From: UBA6382 sp963631415
Lineage (GTDB): Bacteria; Bacteroidota; Bacteroidia; Bacteroidales; Bacteroidaceae
Direction: 5' to 3'
Length of the DNA: 6,416 nucleotides
Assembly (NCBI GenBank): GCA_963631415.1
Contig: CAVGQS010000134.1
Location: 1 to 6,416 of the forward strand
Part shown: positions 5,349 through 6,416 of the stretch, piece after piece
How the letters are laid out: every line of letters starts with the position of its first letter
Position numbering within the stretch: position 1 is the first letter of the stretch
Made by a program: the position numbers and the translations under genes
Notes under the pieces: generated by a model
Database searches by the model: none
What the model was told of the DNA's origin: nothing
Seen by the model: the letters and a program-made list of their open reading frames with translations, nothing else

Positions 5349-6359
5349 ATGGTAGACTACAAATCACTCGGCCTTGTAAACACAAAAGACATGTTTGCAC
5401 GGGCTATCAATGGCGGCTATGCCATTCCTGCATTCAATTTCAACAACATGGAACAGCTGCAGGCAATCATCAAAGCGTCTTCGGATTTAAGAAGCCCGGT
5501 AATACTTCAGGTATCTAAGGGTGCCCGCAACTACGCTAACCAGACTTTGCTTCGCTACATGGCTCAGGGAGCTGTAGAGTATGCAAAGGAGCTCGGTTGC
5601 AAACATCCTGAGATCTGCTTGCACCTTGATCACGGCGACAGCTTTGAAACTTGCAAGAGCTGCGTAGATTTCGGCTTCTCTTCTGTAATGATTGACGGTT
5701 CAAGCCTTCCCTATGATGAAAACGTTGCGCTCACAAAGAAGGTCGTTGACTACGCTCACCAGTTTGGTGTAACAGTAGAAGGCGAGCTCGGCGTGTTGGC
5801 TGGCGTTGAAGACGATGTTGTAGCAGCAGAATCCCACTATACAAAGCCTGAAGAGGTAATCGACTTCGTTTCGAAGACTGGCGTTGACTCTCTGGCTATC
5901 TCCATCGGCACAAGCCACGGTGCATACAAGTTCACTCCCGAACAGTGCACACGCGACCCGAAGACAGGCAAGCTCATTCCTCCTCCATTGGCATTCGACG
6001 TCCTCGACGCCATCATGAAGAAGTTGCCTGGTTTCCCCATCGTACTTCACGGTTCTTCTTCTGTACCTCAGGAGTATGTAGACATGATCAACCAGTACGG
6101 CGGCAAACTGCCCGACGCAGTTGGTATTCCTGAGGAGCAGCTCCGCAAGGCAGCCAAGAGCGCTGTTTGCAAGATCAACATTGACTCAGACTCTCGCCTC
6201 GCATTTACTGCAGCCGTAAGAAAGGTATTCGTAGAGAAGCCGGGCGAATTTGACCCGCGCAAGTACTGCGGTCCCGCACGCGAAGAAATGACAAAGATGT
6301 ACGAGCACAAGATTACAGAAGTGCTCGGCTCTGACCACAAGCTTGCACAATGCGACTAA
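5349..6359 (+). CDS. fba: Class II fructose-bisphosphate aldolase
   Basis: A 336-residue zinc-dependent cytoplasmic aldolase that reversibly splits fructose 1,6-bisphosphate into dihydroxyacetone phosphate and glyceraldehyde 3-phosphate in glycolysis and gluconeogenesis. Motifs in order are AIPAFNFNN (25-33), HLDHG (92-96; Asp94 the likely catalytic acid, His95 a zinc ligand), VEGELG (143-148), GTSHG (187-191; His190 a zinc ligand), VLHGSS (232-237; His234 a zinc ligand) and INIDSDSR (276-283), whose Asn277 and Asp279 hold the substrate. The NIDSD motif and overall length fit the type B class II enzymes that use fructose bisphosphate. Related tagatose-bisphosphate aldolases share much of this fold, but the NIDSD motif favours the fructose enzyme. 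All catalytic residues are present. ATG 5349 follows an A/T-rich leader and matches the family N terminus. The gene has its own promoter box and a hairpin after the stop, so it is probably monocistronic. Confidence 0.96.
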   Translation: MVDYKSLGLVNTKDMFARAINGGYAIPAFNFNNMEQLQAIIKASSDLRSPVILQVSKGARNYANQTLLRYMAQGAVEYAKELGCKHPEICLHLDHGDSFETCKSCVDFGFSSVMIDGSSLPYDENVALTKKVVDYAHQFGVTVEGELGVLAGVEDDVVAAESHYTKPEEVIDFVSKTGVDSLAISIGTSHGAYKFTPEQCTRDPKTGKLIPPPLAFDVLDAIMKKLPGFPIVLHGSSSVPQEYVDMINQYGGKLPDAVGIPEEQLRKAAKSAVCKINIDSDSRLAFTAAVRKVFVEKPGEFDPRKYCGPAREEMTKMYEHKITEVLGSDHKLAQCD

Positions 6360-6377
6360 CAAGCAAATAGCCTAGTC

Positions 6378-6416
6378 GTTGCAGGGCTCTGCGATTTTAG
6401 TCGCAGTTTCTGCAAC
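6378..6416 (+). terminator. Nested hairpin after fba, probable terminator
   Basis: The inner stem CTGCGA/TCGCAG (6389-6394 with 6401-6406, loop TTTTAG) sits inside an outer stem GTTGCAG/CTGCAAC (6378-6384 with 6410-6416), separated by a small internal loop. It begins 18 nt after the fba stop. The window ends exactly at the outer stem, so any following T tract is out of sight. Confidence 0.6.

Noticed and set aside
1..6416. A novel system, CRISPR array, insertion sequence or prophage part
   Set aside because: No spaced repeat array, transposase, integrase, toxin-antitoxin pair or unknown multi-gene cassette is present. All four long genes belong to known families.

Overview
The window looks like a piece of a Bacteroidota chromosome, most likely from Prevotella or a close relative. 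Three things point there: a Bacteroidota-type putative porin, promoter boxes matching the Bacteroidota -7 consensus TAnnTTTG in front of almost every gene, and A/T-rich translation starts without Shine-Dalgarno sequences. The family assignment rests on protein families and signals, not on a database match. The genus is a guess.

Layout from left to right. Positions 1-226 hold no gene I can support, but contain short repeats, including a 19-bp near-identical direct repeat. A tRNA-Arg with anticodon CCG lies on the minus strand at 279-352, with a terminator-like hairpin starting 4 nt past its 3' end. It is divergent from rarA (456-1724, +), the replication/recombination AAA+ ATPase. Next come a lipoprotein with a coiled coil and an OmpA-type peptidoglycan-binding domain (1928-2809, +), closed by a strong intrinsic terminator, and a large putative outer-membrane porin (2999-5158, +). 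A 190-nt spacer with two mutually exclusive GC-rich hairpins precedes a class II fructose-bisphosphate aldolase (5349-6359, +), with a nested hairpin at the window edge.

The plus-strand genes do not look like one operon. The ompA-porin boundary carries a terminator followed by a new promoter box, and fba has its own promoter box. The lipoprotein and the porin both belong to the cell envelope: one would tether the outer membrane to peptidoglycan and the other would form a channel. Their adjacency is suggestive but does not prove joint function. rarA, the tRNA and fba are housekeeping genes.

I see no mobile element, CRISPR array, defence system or biosynthetic cluster. The window reads as ordinary core chromosome. 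The points most worth a second look are the alternative hairpins at 5206-5240, the repeat-bearing left end, the promoter/start-codon overlap at rarA and the charged insert within the porin.
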